Of a stretch of 5,947 nt of DNA, positions 1 to 5,885 are shown piece by piece. The position numbers and the translations under genes are program-made. How positions within the stretch are numbered: position 1 is the first letter of the stretch; each line of letters starts with the position of its first letter. Below the pieces are notes generated by a model that did not search any database, was not told the origin of the DNA, and saw only the letters and a program-made list of their open reading frames with translations. Source of the DNA: Tissierellia bacterium (lineage in GTDB: Bacteria > Bacillota > Clostridia > Tissierellales > Tissierellaceae); the NCBI GenBank assembly GCA_012521625.1, contig JAAYLY010000196.1, forward strand, positions 1-5,947, written 5' to 3'.

Positions 1-289
1 AAGGAAGGTTCTTTTTCTTAGAAACCCTTGTAAGCATAGCTTCTATAGAAGACATGTATTTATTTGGATTTATACCAAGGCTTCGAAAGGCCTCCCTATA
101 GCACTTAACTTCTTCACTGTCCTTAATTTTTCTCCCTTCATAGTATTTCTGACAATACCTTATATTTTCTTCTAGCAGTTCTTTGATTTGGGGTATAGGC
201 TTTGAATTATCCACATTACTAGCTACTACTATCCCAAAACAGACTTCCGGAAGTTTTTGAAATACTTCCTTTTCCACTATAAATTTCAT
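1..289 (-). CDS. Stand-alone B3/B4 domain protein (COG3382-like), N-terminal part only
   Basis: This gene runs off the left edge; 96 residues are visible, read leftward from an ATG at 289-287. An AGGAGG site at 303-298 sits 8 nt upstream and fixes the start. The visible part begins MKFIVEKEVFQKLPEVC, then a variable helical stretch, then YREAFRSLGINPNKYMSS (about residues 64-81) and SIEAMLTRV. The last block is typical of the B3/B4 domain, which in PheT (phenylalanyl-tRNA synthetase beta) carries the editing pocket. Free-standing B3/B4 proteins of about 220-240 aa are common in Firmicutes; their exact role is not settled, with tRNA or aminoacyl-tRNA quality control being an inference from PheT. 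There is no signal peptide, so it should be cytoplasmic. It has its own promoter and is separated from the hydrolase gene upstream by a terminator, so it is not expected to be co-transcribed. Recognition is from the motif block only. Confidence 0.8.
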   Translation of the reverse strand, partial: MKFIVEKEVFQKLPEVCFGIVVASNVDNSKPIPQIKELLEENIRYCQKYYEGRKIKDSEEVKCYREAFRSLGINPNKYMSSIEAMLTRVSKKKNLP

Positions 290-366
290 TCCGATTTCCT
301 CCTACTATTGGTAAAATAATTGAACTAATAGAATATACACAAAATTTAAAATATTTCCCAAATAAT

Positions 367-395
367 ATTATACAATTTATTCCCTGGGTTAACAA
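367..395 (-). promoter_or_regulatory. Sigma-A type promoter for the B3/B4 gene
   Basis: On the minus strand there is TTGTTA (395-390) as -35, exactly 17 nt of spacer, and a perfect TATAAT (372-367) as -10. Transcription would start near 360, giving a leader of roughly 70 nt before the ATG at 289. The site lies just downstream of the terminator that ends the hydrolase gene, which is consistent with a separate transcription unit. I see no obvious operator or folded leader between the promoter and the start. Confidence 0.7.
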
Positions 396-451
396 GGACA
401 CCATATTATCTTAATAGGAATATCAGCTATGGTATGGGGTAGTTTATAGAG

Positions 452-483
452 AAAAATAAAAAACCACATCCTAAGATGTGGTT
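452..483 (-). terminator. Intrinsic terminator of the NlpC/P60 gene, overlapping its stop codon
   Basis: Read on the minus strand, AACCACATC (483-475) pairs perfectly with GATGTGGTT (470-462) around the 4-nt loop TTAG, followed by TTTT-A-TTTTT (461-452). The stem begins inside the TAA stop codon (484-482). There is no T-run on the other side, so it should act only on leftward transcription. This makes the hydrolase gene a single-gene transcript. Confidence 0.88.
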
Positions 484-1459
484 AGAATATCCTCCTGCCA
501 TATGAAAAATGTCTAGAATAGTATCTGGAATTTATATCGTCTATGACTACTCCCCTTGAAGTACTAGCGTGTATGAACTTACCGTTGGCTATGTATATGC
601 CTACGTGGCTAGGCCCTCTCCTATATGTATTGCTAAAGACGACTAAGTCCCCAGTCCTTAAGTCGGATTTACTAACTTTAGTTCCTACCTTAGCCTGCTC
701 TGTTGTTGAGTGTGGCAAGCTTATATTATGTTGCTTATAAATGAATTGAGTATAGCCGGAACAGTCAAAGCCCTTTGAGCTTGTTCCACCGTACCTATAG
801 CTAACTCCAAGATATTTTTTTGCTGTTTCAATGATTTTATCTCCCAATTCCTGCCTACCTAGGCTGCTCCTATTGGGCATTGTAACCTTTAAGCCCTTCT
901 TGATTATTTGTCTATTTAGGGCTTCTACTGTCTTAGGTCCAGCAGAGCCATCGACTTCTAATCCATGGTGCTCTTGGAAAGCCCTTAGGGCCTCATCAGT
1001 TTGTTTACCGAAATAATCTGTACAGTTTTCTATTTTTAGAAATCCAAGGGCCTTTAATACTTCCTGTAAGGCCTTTACATCATCGCCCCTAGCTCCCATC
1101 TTAAGGGCCCTATCAAATTTTAAGGTATACTTTTCAATTTCCCCTGCTTCCTTAATCTTTAAGGCTTTTACTAGGGCTTCATATGTAGCCCTATCGAAGA
1201 TTCCGTTGGCTTCCAATTCAACTGATTTTTGAAATTCAATTACTGCCTCTTCCGTATAGTCTCCGTAATATGTAGTTAAGTCGTCAGAATTAAAAAAGCC
1301 TAGGTCCTTTAAATTCTGCTGAAGGGTCTTAATATCTTCATGGGTCATACCCTTCTTCAGGGTTTGATCTCCTAATTCTGCATATGCTGTTGGACTAAAT
1401 ATGATTCCAGCGATAGTGAAAGCGATTGCAGTATTTTTTACAATTTTTTTAGATAGCAC
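482..1459 (-). CDS. Secreted NlpC/P60 peptidoglycan endopeptidase with two peptidoglycan-binding domains
   Basis: The product is a 325-aa exported cell-wall hydrolase. Residues 1-27 form a signal peptide: KK near the start, a hydrophobic core about 10-22, and a TAYA|E cleavage site. Two PG_binding_1 modules follow, about 28-100 and 113-187. Both carry the LQxxLKxLGF signature, a YxG/YFG turn and a xxFQ..ELEANG or ..LEVDG block. After a linker rich in basic residues, the NlpC/P60 domain spans about 205-325. The nucleophile is Cys233 in FDCSGY, with His285 in PSHVGIYI and His297 in FIHAST as the expected partners, so it looks active. Enzymes of this class usually cut the gamma-D-Glu to diamino-acid bond in stem peptides. 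The start is GTG at 1459-1457, with GAGAGGAG ending 7 nt upstream. It is divergent from the glucosaminidase gene and shares its control region, where a WalR-like box lies upstream of the likely promoter. The exact cleavage bond is inferred from the family. Confidence 0.93.
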   Translation of the reverse strand: MLSKKIVKNTAIAFTIAGIIFSPTAYAELGDQTLKKGMTHEDIKTLQQNLKDLGFFNSDDLTTYYGDYTEEAVIEFQKSVELEANGIFDRATYEALVKALKIKEAGEIEKYTLKFDRALKMGARGDDVKALQEVLKALGFLKIENCTDYFGKQTDEALRAFQEHHGLEVDGSAGPKTVEALNRQIIKKGLKVTMPNRSSLGRQELGDKIIETAKKYLGVSYRYGGTSSKGFDCSGYTQFIYKQHNISLPHSTTEQAKVGTKVSKSDLRTGDLVVFSNTYRRGPSHVGIYIANGKFIHASTSRGVVIDDINSRYYSRHFSYGRRIF

Positions 1460-1499
1460 AATAAAACTCCTCTCATATGGGATAGGACTTGTCCAAGCC

Positions 1500-1517
1500 A
1501 GTATAATTTTTAGTATA
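1500..1517 (-). promoter_or_regulatory. Two candidate -10 elements for the NlpC/P60 gene
   Basis: On the minus strand TATACT occurs twice, at 1517-1512 and 1505-1500. Each matches the sigma-A -10 in five of six bases. Starts would fall near 1505 or 1493, giving leaders of roughly 34-46 nt. Neither has a good -35: the best for the first is CTTTAT or TTTATT at 17-18 nt. A good -10 with a poor -35 suggests activator dependence, which fits the WalR-like repeat at 1549-1565 lying about 44-60 nt upstream of the first predicted start. Confidence 0.45.
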
Positions 1518-1548
1518 CATTAAAAATAAAACAAAATAAAGTAATTTT

Positions 1549-1577
1549 TGTAACTTTTTTGTAAATATTCCTTTACA
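1549..1577. promoter_or_regulatory. WalR (YycF)-like binding site: direct repeat plus inverted half-site
   Basis: TGTAAC (1549-1554), five T's, then TGTAAA (1560-1565) fits the published WalR consensus TGTWAH-N5-TGTWAH in every position. A third half-site, TTTACA (1572-1577), is the inverse of the second, 6 nt away. WalRK is the essential cell-wall-metabolism two-component system of Firmicutes and commonly controls secreted peptidoglycan hydrolases, including NlpC/P60 enzymes. The site lies between two such hydrolase genes. It is placed well for activating the leftward gene and is about 165 nt from the predicted start of the rightward gene. The match and spacing are seen directly; binding is inferred. 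The AT-rich context makes a chance match possible but unlikely. Confidence 0.5.
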
Positions 1578-1715
1578 GATTTTGCCAACAGCTAGGGTAT
1601 ATATAAATATATTTAAGAATGTAGGCTTAATTATTATATCTTATGTAGGAGGCCTTAAAAACTTGATTATTAATATATGCTTCCTAATATTAACTGGAAT
1701 CAAAACCGATTTATA

Positions 1716-1724
1716 TGGTATAAT
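1716..1724 (+). promoter_or_regulatory. Extended -10 promoter for the glucosaminidase gene
   Basis: TGGTATAAT at 1716-1724 is an exact extended -10 (TG-N-TATAAT). The region 17-18 nt upstream (TGGAAT at 1695-1700) is a weak -35, as is common for extended -10 promoters. Transcription should start near 1731, so the leader is only about 20 nt and begins almost directly with the GAGAGGAGAG ribosome binding site at 1734-1743. Confidence 0.6.
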
Positions 1725-1750
1725 TTCCTCTATGAGAGGAGAGTGGTAAG

Positions 1751-3859
1751 GTGAAGGATTTTAGGCCTTTAAGATTGAGGACTTTTACTTTTTTAATAGC
1801 ACTTTTATTACTTGTACAAAGCTTTACATCATTTGTACTTGGGGCTAGGCCCGTAAGATTGGTGGTAGACAGTAGGGAGGTTACTTCAAATCCCAGGCCG
1901 GTAATCATAGAGGGTAGGACCCTGGTGCCAATACGCTTTGTCTTAGAACAGTTTGGGGCCGACTTTGATTGGTGGCCAAAACAGGGCAAGGTTGAAAGGG
2001 TTACTATCACAAAAGGGGATATAGAAGTTAATCTAATTATTGACAGTCAACTGGTCAGCTATGAGAAGGATGGTAGGCACCATATAGTAACAGATGTTGC
2101 CCCTAGAATCATAGAAGACCGTACCTTTGTACCAGTTCGCTTAATTAGTAATATCTTTGGTTTAAGCATAGATTGGGACAATGCCAGCAGGACTGTATTA
2201 ATCGATTCAAGTAAGGAAGGAGAAGTGGATCCCTTCTATCCATTAAAGATAACTTCCCTGGAGGATGGTGAAACCATCCAGGGTAAGACTTCCTTAAAGG
2301 TGGATTTAGGACAAGATAAGATCAAGGATGGAAAGTTTATTAGATTTATGTTATTAAACCCACAAACAGCAGAAGGTAGGATCATATCCCAGGGTAGTGA
2401 CCTAACTAAGGAGTATACTTACCTGCCTAAGCTAGATGATCAAGGGGAAAGGGCTATTGTGGCTGCCATCTATGATGGTGAGGGTAGGATATTATCTGCT
2501 GATGCAGTTGCTGTAAGTGTTAAGTTGAGGCCAAGGGTTAGCCTTAATGGAATTAAAGATGGAGATGTGGTAAAGGATAGACTAACGGTCAAACCTGATG
2601 TAAATTTCGTAGCCAAGTATGTGGAATATGAAATAATAAATATAGATAAGGATAAGGTTATTATACCTAATGAAAAGGACCCCTATGGTTCCTATAGCTG
2701 GAGTCCGTCAGTTAGGGATAATGGAAATTATTCCATAAAGGTTACAGCCTATGATGAAGAGGGTAATTCTTATGTAAGCAAGTCATATGAATTCAAAGTG
2801 GATATAAGCCATAGCTTATCCTTAACTGGCCTTTCAAAGGGGATGACAGTGGACAAGCCAGTTACCTTAAATGTAAGCCGAAACTTTGATGTAGATTATA
2901 CCTGTTATGTTTTAAGAGATCCAATCACAGGTGAGGAAGAGATCTTGAAAAGCTTACCCTATGGCTCTTATAGATGGTTCCCTGGCCCTGAATATAAGGG
3001 CAAGAAGGAAGTGTTTGTAAGGGTTAAGTATGCCGGTTCTAAAATCATGGAAAGTAGTCCAGTAGAAATCAACTTACCAGGTAAGGCCAATATCCTGTTA
3101 GAGGGTATAGGACCAAATGAAGTAGTTACTGCTGATAAAACTATTAAGGTCAATAGCAATGTAGATTTGGACCATGTTAACTATGTTATAACCGATGGAA
3201 ATAATAAAAAGAAGGTAATTACTTTAAAGCCAGAGGAGGAGTTGGTATTTTCACCAACCAGTTTTGGGGTAGGTTCCTTTAAGATCTATGCAGAAGGGCT
3301 TTATGATGGTAACAAGAGTATAAGAACAGAAGAAGTTTCCTTTAAGGTTTATTTGGGTGAGATTTACGGAAAAACTAAAGTTATAGAAAAGGATAAGTTT
3401 TTAGGTGTTGCTTCTAAATTAGCTAGGGAATCCTTCCTAAGGACTGGCCTATCTGCAGCCTTACAAACATCCCAATCAATCCTTGAAACAGGCTGGGGTC
3501 AGTATGTAGGTGTAGATAAGTATACTGGTAGGATATCCTACAACCTATTTGGTATAAAAGGGGAAGGCCCTGCAGGTTCTGTCTTATTCACTACTTGGGA
3601 AGTATATAATGGAATTAGGTATACGGTAGATGATAGATTTAGGGCCTATAACAGCATAGATGAAAGCTGGAAGGACTATAATGCCTTCCTCCTAGAGAGG
3701 GAAAGATATGCACCAGTTAGGGAGGTTATGTATGATAGCACTCAGGCAGCTTGGGCCCTGAGGAGGGCAGGTTACGCAACGGATCCTGAATACCCCTTAA
3801 AATTAATCAGGATAATTGAAGAACGTAATTTAAATGAATTAGATAAGGTTAGGATATAG
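1751..3859 (+). CDS. Secreted multidomain endo-beta-N-acetylglucosaminidase (Cu-amine-oxidase-N domain, four Ig-like modules, glucosaminidase)
   Basis: The product is a 702-aa exported autolysin-type enzyme, predicted to cut the glycan strand of peptidoglycan. Basic residues (R5-R10) and a hydrophobic stretch at 11-31 form the signal peptide, with cleavage likely near LGA|RP (residue 32). Residues about 35-152 match the copper amine oxidase N-terminal domain, with two internal repeats (IIEGRTLVPIRFVLEQFG at 52-69 and RIIEDRTFVPVRLI at 119-132). In Firmicute secreted proteins this domain is usually non-catalytic and thought to aid wall or surface attachment. Four modules of about 90 aa follow (163-260, 261-350, 353-443, 444-535), each beginning with an L.G/LEDG-type strand. 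The glucosaminidase domain covers about 540-695, with the expected catalytic Glu579 in QSILETGWG, then YNLFGIKG and FRAYNSIDESWKDY. The start is GTG, with AGGAG ending 9 nt upstream. Domain calls come from recognised motifs; the cleaved bond is a family inference. Confidence 0.92.
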   Translation: MKDFRPLRLRTFTFLIALLLLVQSFTSFVLGARPVRLVVDSREVTSNPRPVIIEGRTLVPIRFVLEQFGADFDWWPKQGKVERVTITKGDIEVNLIIDSQLVSYEKDGRHHIVTDVAPRIIEDRTFVPVRLISNIFGLSIDWDNASRTVLIDSSKEGEVDPFYPLKITSLEDGETIQGKTSLKVDLGQDKIKDGKFIRFMLLNPQTAEGRIISQGSDLTKEYTYLPKLDDQGERAIVAAIYDGEGRILSADAVAVSVKLRPRVSLNGIKDGDVVKDRLTVKPDVNFVAKYVEYEIINIDKDKVIIPNEKDPYGSYSWSPSVRDNGNYSIKVTAYDEEGNSYVSKSYEFKVDISHSLSLTGLSKGMTVDKPVTLNVSRNFDVDYTCYVLRDPITGEEEILKSLPYGSYRWFPGPEYKGKKEVFVRVKYAGSKIMESSPVEINLPGKANILLEGIGPNEVVTADKTIKVNSNVDLDHVNYVITDGNNKKKVITLKPEEELVFSPTSFGVGSFKIYAEGLYDGNKSIRTEEVSFKVYLGEIYGKTKVIEKDKFLGVASKLARESFLRTGLSAALQTSQSILETGWGQYVGVDKYTGRISYNLFGIKGEGPAGSVLFTTWEVYNGIRYTVDDRFRAYNSIDESWKDYNAFLLERERYAPVREVMYDSTQAAWALRRAGYATDPEYPLKLIRIIEERNLNELDKVRI

Positions 3860-3870
3860 CTTATTTAAAT

Positions 3871-3916
3871 AAAAAATGTCATTCTAAGGCTCTGGCACTT
3901 AGGATGACATTTTTTT
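3871..3916. terminator. Bidirectional intrinsic terminator between convergent genes
   Basis: TGTCATTCTAAG (3877-3888) pairs with CTTAGGATGACA (3898-3909) with a single T-G wobble. A GC/GC pair and a TCTG loop close the top, with A3897 bulged. The stem is flanked by six A's on the left and seven T's on the right, so each strand reads as hairpin plus U-run. It begins 12 nt after the stop of the glucosaminidase gene and ends 4 nt before the stop of the leftward ATP-grasp gene, so it serves both. Confidence 0.92.
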
Positions 3917-3919
3917 AAT

Positions 3920-4900
3920 CTATATACCGTATCTCTTTCTGGCTACATCGATTATTTTAAAGATTAAGCCTTCATAGCCTAATTCGGTGGCTTCTGACAT
4001 TCTATAGAGGGAGCTTTTGTTTTCCATAAGCCCTGGTAATGAATTTATTTCCAATACATAGGGGATGCCATCTTTAAGGATTACATCCACCCTTGCATAG
4101 TCCCTTAAGCCTAGGGCCTTATAAGCTTTTAAGGCTGCCTCTTCCATGGCCTTTTTCTCTTCGTCTGTTAACCTAGCAGGGATATGGTAAACGGTGTGGG
4201 ATTTGTAATAGGATTTAATTTCAAAACTATAGAATTTCAATAAGTTGTCTGGCAAGTTGGATAAATCGATTTCCTGAATAGGTAGTATAGTTACATCATC
4301 CCCATTACCGATTATACCTATGGAGAATTCCCTTCCTTCAATAAATTCATTTAACATAATTGGAGGAGTGTAGGTTTCAAGGCTATCCTTAACCTTTTCT
4401 ACTAACTGTTCCTTATTAAAGACTAAGCTATCTTGATGTATACCCCTGCTGGAGCCTTCATCGCTAGGTTTAATTAGAATAGGGAATTTAATGTCTAAGC
4501 CTTCTAAATCATCTACACTATAGATGGGAATGAACTTAGGAGTATTTATACCATTTGCTTGGAAGATAGTTGAAGCATAGATCTTATTTATAGCTAAGGC
4601 ATGTCCAAGGATTGAGGAGCTTGTGTAGGGTATGTTAGCGTATTCTAACATAGCCGGAAATTGGGCCAGTTTACTTTCTCCTTCTATTCCATTGCACAGA
4701 TTAAAAACTAGATCAACCTTTTCTTCCTTTAATGTTTTTATTATATCATCGTCCAGGACCAAATCGATGCATTCATACTTTTTAGAAAGGATTTTCTTAA
4801 TGGATGCAAGGGTTTCATTTTTTTGCTTGTCCTCTAATTGGGCTTCTTCTAAAGGTATGTACTTTTCCCTCGACTTATCTGTTACTATGGCTATCTTCAT
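3920..4900 (-). CDS. D-Ala-D-Ala-ligase-like ATP-grasp enzyme, substrate uncertain
   Basis: The product is a 326-aa cytoplasmic ATP-grasp ligase of the Ddl superfamily (COG1181-like). The N-terminal domain (1-120) has a Rossmann-like first strand (KIAIVTD) and a FNLCNGIEGESKLAQ block where Ddl has HGxxGEDG. It then has IPYTSSS (90-96) and NK (105-106), as in Ddl. The ATP-grasp part contains IKPSDEGSSRGI (143-154), NEFIEGREFSIG (184-195), RVDVIL (270-275) and LEINSLPGL (283-291). Asp272, Glu284 and Asn286 fit the metal-binding positions. By family it forms an amide bond between two amino acids or short peptides through an acyl phosphate. Differences from true Ddl (no recognisable HE-VS motif near the N-terminus, a changed HG loop, Arg152 where Ddl has Val, altered omega loop) leave the substrate open. 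The start is ATG with GGAGGG 6 nt upstream. It is a single-gene unit. Wall-precursor synthesis is plausible from the neighbours but not shown. Confidence 0.85.
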   Translation of the reverse strand: MKIAIVTDKSREKYIPLEEAQLEDKQKNETLASIKKILSKKYECIDLVLDDDIIKTLKEEKVDLVFNLCNGIEGESKLAQFPAMLEYANIPYTSSSILGHALAINKIYASTIFQANGINTPKFIPIYSVDDLEGLDIKFPILIKPSDEGSSRGIHQDSLVFNKEQLVEKVKDSLETYTPPIMLNEFIEGREFSIGIIGNGDDVTILPIQEIDLSNLPDNLLKFYSFEIKSYYKSHTVYHIPARLTDEEKKAMEEAALKAYKALGLRDYARVDVILKDGIPYVLEINSLPGLMENKSSLYRMSEATELGYEGLIFKIIDVARKRYGI

Positions 4901-4922
4901 TTACATCCCTCCAGCCTCATAA

Positions 4923-4928
4923 ATTATA
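4923..4928 (-). promoter_or_regulatory. Candidate -10 for the ATP-grasp ligase gene
   Basis: A perfect TATAAT lies at 4928-4923 on the minus strand. It would start transcription about 16 nt before the ATG at 4900, just upstream of the ribosome binding site. I find no convincing -35 at 16-18 nt: TGGAAA is at 19 nt and TTGTGG at 22 nt. The sequence is very AT-rich, so a chance -10 is possible. Confidence 0.35.
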
Positions 4929-5064
4929 TACCTAGAGAATAACTTATTTTCCACAATAAATCAATGAAAATTTTAAAGTTCAGATAAGAGAATGAAAAAT
5001 CAGATATCTTCTATATATAATTGTCTTATAAAGTAATTTGATATTGCTGAAATGTTGATTTTTA

Positions 5065-5093
5065 TTGAATTTGTAGAATATTAATGTTAAAAT
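5065..5093 (+). promoter_or_regulatory. Sigma-A type promoter with extended -10 for the 210-aa protein gene
   Basis: TTGAAT (5065-5070) as -35, a 17-nt spacer, and TAAAAT (5088-5093) as -10, preceded by TG-N at 5085-5087, make a good sigma-A promoter. Transcription would start near 5100, giving a leader of about 36 nt. The rest of the divergent gap (4901-5064) holds a palindrome AGATATCT (5002-5009) and a repeated CAGATA (4981-4986, 5001-5006). I see no recognised operator there. Confidence 0.6.
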
Positions 5094-5126
5094 CTATATA
5101 TCAAATTAGAGATAGTTAAATGTTTT

Positions 5127-5132
5127 GGGGGG
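5127..5132 (+). promoter_or_regulatory. Unusual all-G ribosome binding site with start ambiguity
   Basis: The site is six consecutive G's rather than AGGAGG. Only 3 nt separate it from the ATG at 5136, while a TTG codon directly after (5139) would have 6 nt. The ATG is preferred as the stronger codon, but the TTG would give a product one residue shorter, and spacing favours it. The short spacing may keep translation low. Confidence 0.5.
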
Positions 5133-5135
5133 ATA

Positions 5136-5768
5136 ATGTTGACAGATGCTATAAAATGGGATTACGGATCGATGGAAAAGGTTTTAGGAGGAATAAAGTC
5201 GGTTATTTCATGTAGATTCGTTGTAGAAGATGAGGATATTAAGGAATTACATATAGTGTCCGATGGAACCAGAACTCCAAAACAGCTTTCCAGGGATATT
5301 CAGTCCATCTTAATTGCTACTTATGGATTAAATATAGATTATAAGAAGATCAGCATTGCAGAATTACCGGTGCAAGGGCTGGCTAAAAAGGAAAATAGGC
5401 TGAAGATAGAGAGGGTCACCTTTGAGGATAAGGGTAAAAGGGCTAGCCTATCAGTTAGCCTATCGGACAAGTCTAGGGAGTATGTCTCTACAAAAACTGG
5501 AGTTAATACCATAAGGAATATTGAGCGTATGTTAGTAAGAGCAGTATTAGATAATGTAGAAGAAGCATTAGGAATAGAGGATTGTTTTATTTTAGAAGAC
5601 GTAAAAAATATAAGTCATTATCCAGACGGGATAATTCTAGTAGTATTAAATTATATCTGTGATGACAAGGAAAAGAGACTTTGTGGAAGCAGCTTAATAG
5701 AAGGTGATTATAAGAAGGCTGTGGTAAAGGCCACCTTAGATGCTTTAAATCGTATTATTACTAAGTGA
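5136..5768 (+). CDS. Uncharacterised 210-aa protein with an apparent internal duplication
   Basis: I do not recognise a function. There is no signal peptide or membrane segment, so it should be cytoplasmic. Residues about 17-76 form a first module with the pattern of strand (SCRFVVED), strand (KELHIVSDG), RTPKQLSRDIQSIL helix, and a closing strand (DYKKISIAEL). This looks like an unnamed family I recall from actinobacteria and clostridia that carries a PKQ-xxRDI-S block, but that is memory, not a search. After a charged linker (82-100) come two similar beta-beta-helix units, about 102-146 and 164-208. Both end in a related helix: VRAVLDNVEEAL (134-145) and VKATLDALNRII (197-208). That suggests duplication. 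The gene has its own promoter, is divergent from the ATP-grasp gene, and is followed by an exported-protein gene. Coding status is supported by the long frame, the G-rich ribosome site, the promoter and the domain-like pattern. Confidence 0.8.
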   Translation: MLTDAIKWDYGSMEKVLGGIKSVISCRFVVEDEDIKELHIVSDGTRTPKQLSRDIQSILIATYGLNIDYKKISIAELPVQGLAKKENRLKIERVTFEDKGKRASLSVSLSDKSREYVSTKTGVNTIRNIERMLVRAVLDNVEEALGIEDCFILEDVKNISHYPDGIILVVLNYICDDKEKRLCGSSLIEGDYKKAVVKATLDALNRIITK

Positions 5769-5788
5769 TGGACAAGTTTTATATTTAT

Positions 5789-5810
5789 GTTAATAAAGCC
5801 GGCTTTTAAC
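5789..5810 (+). terminator. Weak hairpin after the 210-aa gene, possible terminator
   Basis: AAAG-CCGG-CTTT (5795-5806) extends outward by GTTA/TAAC (5789-5792 with 5807-5810) across a two-base bulge. The stem is short and the following sequence (ATATTTT) is only a partial U-run, so termination would be inefficient. It may instead be part of the leader of the next gene. Confidence 0.3.
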
Positions 5811-5825
5811 ATATTTTAAGCGAAG

Positions 5826-5885
5826 CGAATATAGCATGCTGTACTAGCGAGGCAGCGTAGTATGACATAAAGGGGGCTATATTCG
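5826..5885 (+). promoter_or_regulatory. Strongly folded leader ending at the start codon of the exported-protein gene
   Basis: CGAATATAGC (5826-5835) and GCTATATTCG (5876-5885) are a perfect 10-bp inverted repeat. Inside it ATG/CAT (5836-5838 with 5866-5868) pair. After a C-A mismatch, TGTACTA (5840-5846) pairs with TAGTATG (5858-5864) using two G-T wobbles, then a GC/CG pair closes over the loop AGGCAG. The only large asymmetry is AAAGGGG (5869-5875), most of the ribosome binding site, left as a bulge on the 3' side. The ATG follows the stem at once. An outer TAAGC/GCTTA pairing (5817-5821 with 5895-5899) would put the start codon in an internal loop. It matches no riboswitch class I know. 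It could be a translational control element, an mRNA stabiliser, or a dispersed palindromic repeat. Confidence 0.6.

Noticed and set aside
219..404. Leftward 61-codon open frame overlapping the start of the B3/B4 gene
   Set aside because: It runs in another frame across the promoter, ribosome site and first codons of the B3/B4 gene, and its product has low-complexity composition with no motif.
543..1016. Two rightward open frames (543-740 and 831-1016) inside the NlpC/P60 gene
   Set aside because: They are antisense to a gene with clear catalytic motifs and have no ribosome binding site of their own.
1485..1497. Overlapping small palindromes GGACTTGTCC and CTTGTCCAAG in the NlpC/P60 leader
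   Set aside because: Loops of two bases and 4-bp arms are too short to support a regulatory structure.
1670..1693. TTAATAT / ATATTAA inverted repeat
   Set aside because: Seven-base arms made only of A and T in an AT-rich gap are expected by chance.
1677..1754. ATG-started 25-codon frame whose TGA overlaps the GTG of the glucosaminidase gene
   Set aside because: The overlap looks like translational coupling, but the nearest AGGAGG is about 24 nt before this ATG, too far to serve it.
1711..2010. Leftward 99-codon frame over the start of the glucosaminidase gene
   Set aside because: It is antisense to the signal peptide and first domain of a well-supported gene and extends over its promoter; no family resemblance.
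2968..3159. Leftward 63-codon frame within the Ig-like stalk region
   Set aside because: Antisense shadow of a supported gene; the product resembles nothing I know.
4632..4922. Rightward 96-codon frame over the N-terminal part of the ATP-grasp gene
   Set aside because: Serine-rich reverse reading of a gene with intact ATP-grasp motifs, and no upstream ribosome site.
5139..5144. Perfect TTGACA at the beginning of the 210-aa gene
   Set aside because: No -10 lies at 16-18 nt; the nearby TATAAA is only 5 nt away. It is best read as codons.
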